The position numbers were made by a program, and so were the translations under genes. Source: Erwinia sp. OLFS4 (lineage in GTDB: Bacteria; Pseudomonadota; Gammaproteobacteria; Enterobacterales; Enterobacteriaceae). From it: a stretch of DNA of 64,000 bases. This document shows, piece after piece, positions 9,032 to 17,867 of the stretch; positions within the stretch are counted from its first letter, which is position 1, and every line of letters starts with the position of its first letter. Below the pieces are notes generated by a model. It worked only from the letters and a program-made list of their open reading frames with translations, did no database searches and was not told where the DNA came from. The stretch covers positions 1 to 64,000 of the forward strand of contig NZ_MOMB01000053.1 in the NCBI RefSeq assembly GCF_002752165.1, read 5' to 3'.

Positions 9032-12000
9032 TGAGTCATATCCCTGTCCCGGATTTGCACCAATGGCGCCAGGCCGATGAGGTGTTGCTGGTTATTGATG
9101 AAATTCAGCCACCACCGGGGCTGGTAGCCAAAGGACAAACGCCGCAGGCAAAGGCCAGGACACTGGCGCTGTTTCTTGCCATTGATCGGCACGGCCAGGT
9201 CTGGGCCTTTAACGGTCATGTTGACCTTGGTACTGGGGTAAAAACCGTCCTGACGCAGATTGTGGCTGAAGAACTTAATTTGCGTGTCGGGCAGGTGAAT
9301 ATGGTGTTAGGCGACACGGCCCGTGTGCCGGACCAGGGGGCGACCATTGCCAGCGCCACGCTGCAAATTTCCGCAGTGCCGTTAAGGCAGGCAGCCGCAG
9401 AAGCCCGTCGCTGGTTGAGCCAGCAGGCAGCCCGGCGCCTGAATTGTACACCGCAACAGCTCAGGCTGGATGAAGGCTATTTTTATCATGAGGATGGCCG
9501 CCAGCTCAGCTTTGCTGAACTGATTGCCGGCCAGCATGTTGAATTGCCTGTTTCCGGAAACGCACCGCTTAAGCCCGTTGACCAGTATCGCATTGTGGGC
9601 ACCAGCACGGCGCGGGTGGACATTCCCGCCAAGGCAACCGGTGAACTGAGCTGGGTGCATGATATGCGGTTGCCTGGCATGTTGCATGGCCGGGTAATTC
9701 GTCCACCCTACGCCGGTTACGATAGCGGCAGTTTTGTCGGAACCTCGCTGCTGAGTATTGATGAAAGCTCGATTGCCCACATCGAAGGTATTATAAAAGT
9801 TGTCCGTATTGCTGATTTTGTCGGCGTGGTTGCGCAACGGGAAGAACAGGCTCAGGCTGCAATGGAAGCGCTGCAAATTCGCTGGAAAGCGTGGCAACAT
9901 TTACTGCCTGAACTCAGCGATGTTGAACAGGCTATCCGCGATAATCCCCACACTTCGCGGGTAGTGCATGACAGCGGCGAGGTGGATCAGGCGCTGGAAA
10001 ATGTGGCTCAGCGTCTTACCCGTCGCTATTTCTGGCCTTATCAGTTGCACGCCTCAATTGGCCCTTCCTGTGCCATTGCAGACTATCAGCCTGGGTGTCT
10101 GCGTGTCTGGAGCGGTAGCCAGAACCCTCATCTGCTGCGCGCCGATCTGGCATGGTTGCTGGAATATCCGGAAACGGCAATCGAGATCAATCGTATGGAA
10201 GCAGCGGGTTGTTACGGACGTAACTGTGCTGATGACGTTGCCGCGGATGCGGCGCTGCTTTCACGTGCAGTCGGCCAGCCGGTTCGGGTACAGCTGACCC
10301 GGGCGCAGGAGCACCTCTGGGAACCGAAAGGCAGCGCCCAGCTGATGGAGGTGGACGGTGGAATTGATGCCGGTGGCCATCCGTATGTTTATGATTTTTC
10401 TACTTCCTATCCCTCTAACGGCTCGCCGACGCTGGCACTACTGCTCACCGGGCGCGTCGATCCGCTGGCGTTGGCCTATGAAATGGGCGACCGGACATCA
10501 CTGCCACCTTATCAGTATCCGCATCTGCGGGTAACCATTGAAGACATGGCACCGATTGTCCGCGCCTCCTGGATGCGTGGCGTTTCTGCATTGCCAAATA
10601 CCTTTGCCCATGAATCATATATGGATGAGCTGGCCCATGCGGCTGGGATCGACCCGGTGGCCTATCGCTTGCGTTATCTTGACGATGAGCGTGCTGCTGA
10701 GTTAATCCGCAGCACCGCCCGGCGTGCAGAGTGGACGCCGCGCACGCAGCCGATGCAACAAGCCAGCGAGCCGGGTATCTTGCGCGGACGTGGCTTTGCC
10801 TATGCTCGTTACATTCACAGCAAGTTCCCCGGTTTTGGCGCCGCCTGGGCGGCCTGGGTCGCTGATGTGGCAATTGACAAACAAAGCGGTGAAATTGCCG
10901 TTACGCGTATTACTGTCGGGCATGATGCCGGCATGATGATAAATCCTGAAGGGGTCAGGCATCAGATTCATGGCAATGTTATTCAGTCCACCAGCCGGGT
11001 GCTGAAAGAGCAGGTGACCATTGAAAGCAATCTGATTGCCAGTAAAGAGTGGGGAGGGTATCCGATTCTGACCTTTCCGGAAGTGCCGGATATTGATGTG
11101 ATGATGATGTCACGGCCGCATGAACCGCCATTAGGGGCCGGTGAGTCGGCATCGGTACCCAGCGCAGCGGCGATTGCTAATGCGGTATTTGATGCAACCG
11201 GCATTCGTTTTCGTGAGTTGCCTATTACATCGGATAAACTGCGGCAGGCGCTGAACGGCCCCGACCCGCAGCCGCAGCTTAGTGCCGGGGGCCGCCGCGC
11301 TGATAAAAAACGGTGGGTTTTCGCTGGGGGCGCTGGTCTGCTTGCCGCGGCTATGGGTATTGCTACAAACGCTCTGCCATGGCGTGCGGCGATTTCGCCG
11401 GTGACACCGCCGGATGCCGCCAGCTGGTCAGCGCAGATGCTGGAGCGCGGGCGTCAGGTGGCCGCTGCTGGTGATTGTGCCGTTTGTCACACCGCTGAAG
11501 GCGGGGCAACCAATGCCGGAGGCCTGAAGATGGCGACGCCGTTTGGTACCCTGTATACCACTAACATTACGCCAGATAAAGACACGGGTATTGGTCGCTG
11601 GTCGTTCACTGCATTTGATCGCGCCATGCGCCAGGGGATCAGTCGCGATGGTCATCATCTTTATCCTGCCTTTCCCTACACCGCTTTCCGGCAGATTAAT
11701 GAAGGGGATATGCAGGCGCTATATGCCTATCTGATGTCACAACCGGCGGTCAAACAGAGCGCACCAGCGAACGCCATGCGATTTCCGTTTAATATGCGTT
11801 TCCTGATGGCGGGCTGGAATATGCTCTATCTGAAATCGGGCGAATATCAGCCTGATAGCGCAAAAAGCGCCGAGTGGAACCGTGGGGCCTATCTGGTCAA
11901 CGGGGCCGGTCATTGCGCCGCCTGTCACTCTCCACGCAATTTGCTGGGGGCGGAAAAAACCGGCGATAATTTTCTTGCCGGTGGCTGGGTTGATGGCTGG

Positions 12001-12597
12001 GAAGCGCCGGCGCTCAACCAGCTCAGCAAGGCGCCAACGCCCTGGCGGGCCGATGCTTTGTATAACTATCTGCGTCGCGGTTACGACGCCAGTCATGGTG
12101 TCGCCGCCGGTCCGATGGCCCCGGTTGTCAGGCATCTGGCAACCCTGCCGGAAGCGGATGTCAGAGCGATGGCAACCTATCTTGCTGACCTGAATGGTCA
12201 GTCAGCGTCCTCAGCGATGAGCAGCGCGCCGCCAGTGGCAGTATCGCCCGCGCTGAATACGGCGGCCGGTGAGCGGCTGTTTAAAGGCGCCTGTCAGGCC
12301 TGCCACAGTGCCGCGGAAGGTGGCCCGACGTTGTTTGGCGTCAGTCCTGCCATGGCCAGCAGCAGCAGTCTGACCAGCGCCACGCCGGACAATCTATTGC
12401 AGGTAGTGCTGCACGGGATTGATAAACCGGCCAGCGATGAACTGGGTTATATGCCAGGTTTTGCCGCCAGTTTGTCGGATAAACAGGTGGCTGAGATTGC
12501 TGCCTGGCTGCGTCAGCGCTATGCCCCGGCAGAACCGGCCTGGCAGGATTTAACCCAAAAAGTGGCGCAGGTCCGTGCCAATCCCGGTAGCCATTAA
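9031..12597 (+). CDS. nicB: Nicotinate dehydrogenase, molybdopterin and tri-heme cytochrome c subunit
   Basis: A 1188-residue fusion, close in length to P. putida NicB. Residues 1 to about 750 form the molybdenum-binding domain, with the family motif PPLGAGESASVPSAAAIANA. Glu705 there is the expected catalytic base. A hydrophobic segment near 761-787 should anchor the protein in the inner membrane. The rest carries three cytochrome c sites: Cys816-Cys819-His820, Cys962-Cys965-His966 and Cys1088-Cys1091-His1092. Electrons from nicotinate hydroxylation thus go to the respiratory chain rather than NAD. The start at 9031 overlaps the nicA stop, so upstream in-frame codons inside nicA were rejected. 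Confidence 0.94.
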   Translation: MSHIPVPDLHQWRQADEVLLVIDEIQPPPGLVAKGQTPQAKARTLALFLAIDRHGQVWAFNGHVDLGTGVKTVLTQIVAEELNLRVGQVNMVLGDTARVPDQGATIASATLQISAVPLRQAAAEARRWLSQQAARRLNCTPQQLRLDEGYFYHEDGRQLSFAELIAGQHVELPVSGNAPLKPVDQYRIVGTSTARVDIPAKATGELSWVHDMRLPGMLHGRVIRPPYAGYDSGSFVGTSLLSIDESSIAHIEGIIKVVRIADFVGVVAQREEQAQAAMEALQIRWKAWQHLLPELSDVEQAIRDNPHTSRVVHDSGEVDQALENVAQRLTRRYFWPYQLHASIGPSCAIADYQPGCLRVWSGSQNPHLLRADLAWLLEYPETAIEINRMEAAGCYGRNCADDVAADAALLSRAVGQPVRVQLTRAQEHLWEPKGSAQLMEVDGGIDAGGHPYVYDFSTSYPSNGSPTLALLLTGRVDPLALAYEMGDRTSLPPYQYPHLRVTIEDMAPIVRASWMRGVSALPNTFAHESYMDELAHAAGIDPVAYRLRYLDDERAAELIRSTARRAEWTPRTQPMQQASEPGILRGRGFAYARYIHSKFPGFGAAWAAWVADVAIDKQSGEIAVTRITVGHDAGMMINPEGVRHQIHGNVIQSTSRVLKEQVTIESNLIASKEWGGYPILTFPEVPDIDVMMMSRPHEPPLGAGESASVPSAAAIANAVFDATGIRFRELPITSDKLRQALNGPDPQPQLSAGGRRADKKRWVFAGGAGLLAAAMGIATNALPWRAAISPVTPPDAASWSAQMLERGRQVAAAGDCAVCHTAEGGATNAGGLKMATPFGTLYTTNITPDKDTGIGRWSFTAFDRAMRQGISRDGHHLYPAFPYTAFRQINEGDMQALYAYLMSQPAVKQSAPANAMRFPFNMRFLMAGWNMLYLKSGEYQPDSAKSAEWNRGAYLVNGAGHCAACHSPRNLLGAEKTGDNFLAGGWVDGWEAPALNQLSKAPTPWRADALYNYLRRGYDASHGVAAGPMAPVVRHLATLPEADVRAMATYLADLNGQSASSAMSSAPPVAVSPALNTAAGERLFKGACQACHSAAEGGPTLFGVSPAMASSSSLTSATPDNLLQVVLHGIDKPASDELGYMPGFAASLSDKQVAEIAAWLRQRYAPAEPAWQDLTQKVAQVRANPGSH

Positions 12598-12745
12598 GGG
12601 GGACAGCCGCCTGCCGCAAGCGGTGCGGCGTCAGTTTGCCTTGTTAGCGGTTAAACCGCCGCCGGCAAGTAAATAGCCAGGGTATGGCGGCTTGCGGCAC
12701 GATATAATCAGACAATGACAATCCTGCCGTGGGTAAACTGCCGCT

Positions 12746-13309
12746 ATGAATATCCGCGTTATTATTGCCGCCGCCGGGGTAGGCCGGCGCTATCAGGCGG
12801 CCGGCGGCCGCCTGCCGAAGCTGCTTCATCCGATGCCGGACGGCAGGTCGCTGTTTCAGACCACGCTGGATAACGTGCTGGCCGCCGGTTTTGCGGTTAC
12901 CGTGGTCACGCGTCCGGAATATGATTTTATACCGGCGCCGCGTGGTTACCCGCAGCCGGAGGTTATCCGGCTTGCCTCAAAGGGTCTGGGGGAGACCATT
13001 GCTGCCGGCGTCCGTCATTGTACTGACTGCGATGGCTGGTTAATTATGCTGGCAGATATGCCATGGATTACGTCCCGCGTGCTGCAGGAAACTGCTGCTG
13101 CATTGCAACATCATCTGACGGTCAGAACGGTTTTTAACGGACAGCCGGGGCATCCCGTGGGGTTCCAGGCAGCCTTACGGCAACCTTTGCAGGCTTTACA
13201 GGGGGATGATGGCGCAAAATCAATTCTTATTCGCTACCCGCCGCACGCAGTTGTGGTCAGTGCGGCCGGCGTGATCGCTGATATTGACACGCCTGCGGCG
13301 GATCAATAA
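12746..13309 (+). CDS. MocA/MobA-like molybdenum cofactor nucleotidyltransferase
   Basis: A 187-residue NTP-transferase. The N-terminal nucleotide loop is IAAAGVGRRYQAAGGRLPKL, with the lysine that contacts the triphosphate. Downstream are IMLADMPWIT (metal-binding Asp), GQPGHPVGF and ADIDTP, which align with the MocA signatures GDMP, GxPGHP and DIDTP. MocA attaches CMP to molybdopterin to make the dinucleotide cofactor that xanthine-oxidase-family enzymes such as NicB need. It lies 148 bp after nicB on the same strand, suggesting a dedicated maturation factor. A TATAAT at 12703-12708 could be a separate promoter. A GMP-transferring MobA is less likely given GHP. Cytoplasmic. Confidence 0.75.
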   Translation: MNIRVIIAAAGVGRRYQAAGGRLPKLLHPMPDGRSLFQTTLDNVLAAGFAVTVVTRPEYDFIPAPRGYPQPEVIRLASKGLGETIAAGVRHCTDCDGWLIMLADMPWITSRVLQETAAALQHHLTVRTVFNGQPGHPVGFQAALRQPLQALQGDDGAKSILIRYPPHAVVVSAAGVIADIDTPAADQ

Positions 13310-13447
13310 TGTTTTCCCGCTAATTGTTATCGCGCATCAGGTGATACTCAGTATATTCATCTGAACAGGTTATGATAAAAACTCACCTTATTAAACGGGC
13401 GTCGCTCTTGCGCCAGGCCCCTTTTCCTGTCAGGGAATCTGAATATC

Positions 13448-14914
13448 ATGGCAGAGGTTATACCGCCTGTCAGCGCGCTTCAGCCGCGTATGACCCGAAT
13501 TGAACGTGCCATCAGTGGCCGCCTGCAGTCTCATCCTGGCGTCAGTGGTGTACATCCGCTGGTGGAGAGTCTGGATGCTTTTGCTGCCCGCTATTTGCTG
13601 ATTGAAATGGCTGAAAAGCGTCTGGATATTCAATACTATATCTGGCAGAACGATCTGTCTGGCCGGCTGTTGTTCAGTGCACTGCTGGATGCGGCAGATC
13701 GCGGGGTTACCGTTCGCCTGTTGCTCGATGATAACAACACGGTTGGGATGGACCAGGTTTTGGGCGAGCTGAATGCCCACCCGAAGATTGAGGTGCGGCT
13801 GTTTAACGCTTTTTCCTTCCGTACCCTGCGCGCACTGGGTTATCTCACCGATTTTGCCCGTCTTAACCGGCGCATGCATAATAAAAGTTTTACCGTTGAC
13901 GGTATGGCAACCATCGTCGGCGGACGTAATGTCGGCGATGCCTATTTTGGTGCAGGGAAGGCGCCATTGTTCTCCGATCTTGATGTGCTGGCGATTGGTC
14001 CGGTGGTGGCAGAAGTGGAAAACGACTTTTCGCGCTACTGGCACAGTCGGGCAGTGTCACCGCTTAGCGCGGTGATAGGCACTAAAAAAGCCGGTGACAG
14101 CGGTCAGATTACGCTACCGCGTGCCTGGCGCGACAGTACCAGAGCGCGGCGCTATTTATATCGTCTGCAACACAGCCATTTTGTGCAACGACTGGAAAGC
14201 GGCGAGCTCCATTTTATCTGGGCCAAAACGCGGTTGTTAAGTGATGATCCGCGCAAAGGTCTGGGGCGCGCCAGTACCAGTACCTTACTGCCGCAACGAT
14301 TACTGGAAGTCATCGGCAAACCGCAGCAGCAGTTTGATATTATCTCAGCCTATTTTGTCCCGACCCGTTCCGGCGTGGCGCAACTGCTCTCGCTGGTGCG
14401 CCGTGGCGTTAAAATCGCCATCCTGACTAACTCGCTGGCGGCGAATGATGTTTCGGTGGTGCATGCCGGCTATGCGCGCTGGCGCAAAAAACTGTTGCGT
14501 CGTGGGGTGACGCTGTATGAACTGAAACCCGAGGGTGAAAAAGCGCTGGCGCACGATCGCGGCATTACCGGTAATTCAGGTTCCAGCCTGCACGCCAAAA
14601 CCTTCAGCGTCGATATGCAAAAAGTGTTTATTGGTTCGTTTAATTTTGATCCTCGTTCAGCAATGCTCAATACCGAAATGGGGTTGCTGATTGAAAGTGA
14701 AACCCTGGCGGGCAATATTCATCGCCGTTTTCATGACAGCATGAGAGAAAGCGCCTGGACGTTGAAGCTGGATAAGTGGGGACGGGTCAACTGGATTGAG
14801 TATCCCGGCGAGGGGGAAAAAGAACGGATTCACCGCCATGAGCCGCAAACCCGTTTTATTCAGCGCCTGCTGGTCAGGCTGGTCTGGCATTTACCCATTG
14901 AATGGTTGCTTTAG
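13448..14914 (+). CDS. clsC: Cardiolipin synthase C (phospholipase D family)
   Basis: A 488-residue enzyme with two phospholipase D active-site motifs: His144-Lys146-Asp151 (MHNKSFTVDG followed by GGRN) and His382-Lys384-Asp389 (HAKTFSVD followed by GSFNFDPRS). E. coli ClsC (YmdC) makes cardiolipin from phosphatidylglycerol and phosphatidylethanolamine at the inner membrane. Length and motifs agree. In E. coli ymdB precedes it and boosts activity. Here no ymdB is present and the nicotinate island occupies that side. The 3' end overlaps the convergent opgC gene by four bases. Confidence 0.93.
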   Translation: MAEVIPPVSALQPRMTRIERAISGRLQSHPGVSGVHPLVESLDAFAARYLLIEMAEKRLDIQYYIWQNDLSGRLLFSALLDAADRGVTVRLLLDDNNTVGMDQVLGELNAHPKIEVRLFNAFSFRTLRALGYLTDFARLNRRMHNKSFTVDGMATIVGGRNVGDAYFGAGKAPLFSDLDVLAIGPVVAEVENDFSRYWHSRAVSPLSAVIGTKKAGDSGQITLPRAWRDSTRARRYLYRLQHSHFVQRLESGELHFIWAKTRLLSDDPRKGLGRASTSTLLPQRLLEVIGKPQQQFDIISAYFVPTRSGVAQLLSLVRRGVKIAILTNSLAANDVSVVHAGYARWRKKLLRRGVTLYELKPEGEKALAHDRGITGNSGSSLHAKTFSVDMQKVFIGSFNFDPRSAMLNTEMGLLIESETLAGNIHRRFHDSMRESAWTLKLDKWGRVNWIEYPGEGEKERIHRHEPQTRFIQRLLVRLVWHLPIEWLL

Positions 14915-16068
14915 TGCTGCCTGGCCGGCGTACCGCCGCGCCGGGTGCGCTGTGGTTTGCCTGAAAACAGGAAACGCAGCAGCGTCACGCGTAAATGAAG
15001 TTCATAGAGTATAAACGCCGCACCAAACACCAGCAGCAGACCAACAAAAAAACCTAGCGTATTGCTGGCAATGTGTGGCGTGACAAAAATGCCGTACAGC
15101 AGGGTTAACGGATGGTGGACCAGATAGATAAACAGAGAGGCATTCACCAGATAGGTAATGCGCGGTGAGTGTGAATTAAGGAACCGATGACCGGCAGAAA
15201 AGGTGACGTTAACCATCCACAGTCCCATCTGCATCGCAATAATGGCATCCAGTTCATACAGCCAGCCGTCACCGCTGCTCCAGGTCAGATTGGCGACATA
15301 GGCGATAAAGGCCAGCAGCGCACCGGCAAACACCCGGTAATCCGGACGGATAAACAGCGCTTTAATCGCCGGATATTTCCACGCCATAGCGCCCAGAATA
15401 AAAAAGGGCAGGAAAAACAGTGACTGCATCACAATGTTACTGAATAAGCCGTCCATCAGCCATTGCGGTTGCAAAAGAAAAATGGTGCGCCGGCAGGCGG
15501 CCCAAAAAAGACTGTAGGCCAGTATTGCCAGCGAAAGTTTGCCCCAACTGAGATCGGAATAGTCTGTTTTTGCCCGCCGCGCGTCGCGCAGCAGGCGAAA
15601 GAGAATCAGCCCTGAGGTGGTCAGGGTACAAAGCACCAGTAAAAACCACAGATGAGAAATGAGATCCCAGCTTACCATATTGAATTTATTGTAAAATGAT
15701 TCCGTTTCCCAGCCGTCAAGGCGCGGAGTCCAGGCTTTAAGAATAAACAGTTGCGGCAGCGTCAACAGCGGTACGGCGGCCAGCATTGGAATGCCGACGC
15801 GTTCAAGGCGGACTTTTATCCAGTGACGTGGCGCATAGCGCAGATAGAGCATATAGGAGAAATAGCCGGAAATAACAAAGAAGACCTGCATGCGAAAAGC
15901 ATGAATAAAATCATTGAGTAGCGTCAGCCATTCGGAAGGGTGCGGGCTGTTTACCGACCAGCTTTGCGTTGAGTAAATTAATGAAAGATGAAACGGCACA
16001 CCGAGTAGCATCAGCCAGGCGCGCACCGAGTCGAGATAATGTTCACGTTGTTGGGGTTTTTTCGTCAT
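14911..16068 (-). CDS. opgC: Glucan succinyltransferase OpgC
   Basis: A 385-residue integral membrane acyltransferase (acyltransferase-3 family) with about ten hydrophobic helices. It adds succinyl groups to osmoregulated periplasmic glucans. Conserved parts include REHYLDSVRAWLMLLGVPFH near the N-terminus with the catalytic-type histidine, FRMQVFFVISGYFSYML, and FIYLVHHPLTLLYG near the C-terminus. I chose ATG at 16068 because it gives a start like that of E. coli OpgC. A TTG six codons upstream is possible. It diverges from opgGH, and its end overlaps clsC. Confidence 0.93.
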   Translation of the reverse strand: MTKKPQQREHYLDSVRAWLMLLGVPFHLSLIYSTQSWSVNSPHPSEWLTLLNDFIHAFRMQVFFVISGYFSYMLYLRYAPRHWIKVRLERVGIPMLAAVPLLTLPQLFILKAWTPRLDGWETESFYNKFNMVSWDLISHLWFLLVLCTLTTSGLILFRLLRDARRAKTDYSDLSWGKLSLAILAYSLFWAACRRTIFLLQPQWLMDGLFSNIVMQSLFFLPFFILGAMAWKYPAIKALFIRPDYRVFAGALLAFIAYVANLTWSSGDGWLYELDAIIAMQMGLWMVNVTFSAGHRFLNSHSPRITYLVNASLFIYLVHHPLTLLYGIFVTPHIASNTLGFFVGLLLVFGAAFILYELHLRVTLLRFLFSGKPQRTRRGGTPARQH

Positions 16069-16313
16069 ATATCTGCTTTTTTTCAATACGTTAACTTCGG
16101 CTCACCCTGAACCCGTGTAGCCATAACTTTAGTCCGCTTCCCCTCTGCTCGCTATCAGGCAAATCTGCTTCCGGGAAACGCTTGAGAATCCGTTGCTTAA
16201 CGATTCATAATAGCGGAACAAAATTTCGCTCACACTGTCGGAAAGCAGGATTATCCATTAATATGGGTGGGATTGATTTAAGCACAACTAAAGGGGGGGA
16301 TGTGCTAATTAAA

Positions 16314-17867
16314 ATGAAAAATAAACCAGAACTGATGAAACTGCGCTGGATTGGCGCGACAGTTTTGTTTTCACTGTATGCCAGCAACAGCTGGGCTTTT
16401 GGTATTGATGATGTAGCAAAAGAGGCAAAAGCATTAGCAGGAAAGAGCTACGAAGCGCCAAAAAGTAATCTTCCTTCCCAGTTTCGCGAGATGAAATATA
16501 CGGACTATCAGCAAATCCAGTTCAATCACGATAAAGCTTACTGGGGTAAGCTGAGAACCCCCTTCAAACTTGAATTTTATCATCAGGGCATGTATTTCGA
16601 CATGCCGGTGAAAATCAATGAAGTGGTCGCCTCCAGCGTGCGTGAAATCAAATATTCACCTGACTATTTCAATTTTGGCAACGTCAGACATGACGCCGAT
16701 ACGGTGAAAAATCTCGGTTTTGCCGGTTTTAAAGTGCTTTATCCGCTCAATAACAAAAAGAAGAATGACGAAATTACCAGCTTTCTGGGTGCCAGTTATT
16801 TTCGTGTAATTGGTGCCGGGCAGGTTTACGGACTCTCCGCCCGCGGTCTGGCTATCGATACCGCGTTACCCTCTGGTGAAGAGTTCCCGCGTTTTAAAGA
16901 GTATTGGGTTCAGCGACCAAAACCGCAGGATAAGCATTTAATAATTTATGCACTGCTGGATTCTCAACGCGCCACCGGGGCTTACCGCTTCACTATCACC
17001 CCTGGTAAACAAAGCATTGTTGACGTTCAGTCACGGGTTTACCTGCGCGATCGGGTTGGTAAACTCGGCGTGGCACCCTTAACCAGTATGTTCCTGTTTG
17101 GTCCTAACCAACCTTCTCCGGTGCCGAATTTCCGGCCGGCCATTCATGATTCAGACGGGCTGTCTATTCATGCCGGTAACGGTGAATGGATCTGGCGTCC
17201 GCTGAATAATCCAAAGCATCTGGCAATCAGCGATTTCAGCGTAGAGAATCCGAAGGGGTTTGGTTTACTGCAGCGTGAGCGTGATTTTAGTCGCTATCAG
17301 GATCTTGACGATCGCTACGACCTGCGTCCCAGTGCCTGGATTGAACCCCAGGGCGACTGGGGCAAAGGGCATGTTGAGCTGGTAGAAATTCCTACCGCCG
17401 ATGAAACCAACGATAATATCGTGGCTTTCTGGACACCGGAAAAATTACCGGATCCGGGGCAGGCGATGGACTTTAGCTACCGTCTGCATTTTACCCGTGA
17501 TGAAACCGCCTTGCATGGCGATAATCTGGCATGGGTGAAAAATACGCTGCGTTCAACGGGCGATGTTAAACAGTCTAATCTGGTGCGTCAGCCCGATGGT
17601 TCCATTGCGTTTATCGTCGATTTTGTTGGCAACGCCATGAGCAAGTTAGCCGATAACACTGCAGTGACGCCGCAGGTCAGCATCGGCCAGAATGGCGAGC
17701 TGGTTGAAAACAGCGTGCGCTACAATCCGGTGACCAGAGGCTGGCGCTTAATCCTGCGCGTGCGGGTTAAAGATAACAAGCAACCAACAGAAATGCGTGC
17801 GGCCCTGATGAACGGCGATAAGCCGCTGACAGAAACCTGGAGCTATCAGTTACCTGCCAATGAATAA
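16314..17867 (+). CDS. opgG: Periplasmic glucan biosynthesis protein OpgG
   Basis: A 517-residue exported protein required for synthesis and branching of osmoregulated periplasmic glucans. The signal peptide spans about residues 1-28 (cleavage after SNSWA, before FGIDDV). The mature protein follows E. coli OpgG along its length, for example [20 protein letters not shown] and [18 protein letters not shown]. The start at 16314 is chosen because AAGGGGGGGA lies 13 bases upstream and the signal peptide then has a normal length. Extending to 16182 would need a TTG and give a leader not seen in the family. It overlaps opgH by eight bases, so the pair is co-translated. Confidence 0.96.
   Translation: MKNKPELMKLRWIGATVLFSLYASNSWAFGIDDVAKEAKALAGKSYEAPKSNLPSQFREMKYTDYQQIQFNHDKAYWGKLRTPFKLEFYHQGMYFDMPVKINEVVASSVREIKYSPDYFNFGNVRHDADTVKNLGFAGFKVLYPLNNKKKNDEITSFLGASYFRVIGAGQVYGLSARGLAIDTALPSGEEFPRFKEYWVQRPKPQDKHLIIYALLDSQRATGAYRFTITPGKQSIVDVQSRVYLRDRVGKLGVAPLTSMFLFGPNQPSPVPNFRPAIHDSDGLSIHAGNGEWIWRPLNNPKHLAISDFSVENPKGFGLLQRERDFSRYQDLDDRYDLRPSAWIEPQGDWGKGHVELVEIPTADETNDNIVAFWTPEKLPDPGQAMDFSYRLHFTRDETALHGDNLAWVKNTLRSTGDVKQSNLVRQPDGSIAFIVDFVGNAMSKLADNTAVTPQVSIGQNGELVENSVRYNPVTRGWRLILRVRVKDNKQPTEMRAALMNGDKPLTETWSYQLPANE

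Noticed and set aside
10445-10873. Long minus-strand frame inside nicB
   Set aside because: Antisense shadow of a GC-rich coding region without ribosome site or recognisable domain.
16182-16313. Upstream in-frame extension of opgG
   Set aside because: It needs a TTG start, lacks a signal-peptide layout and has no ribosome site; AAGGGGGGGA points to ATG 16314.
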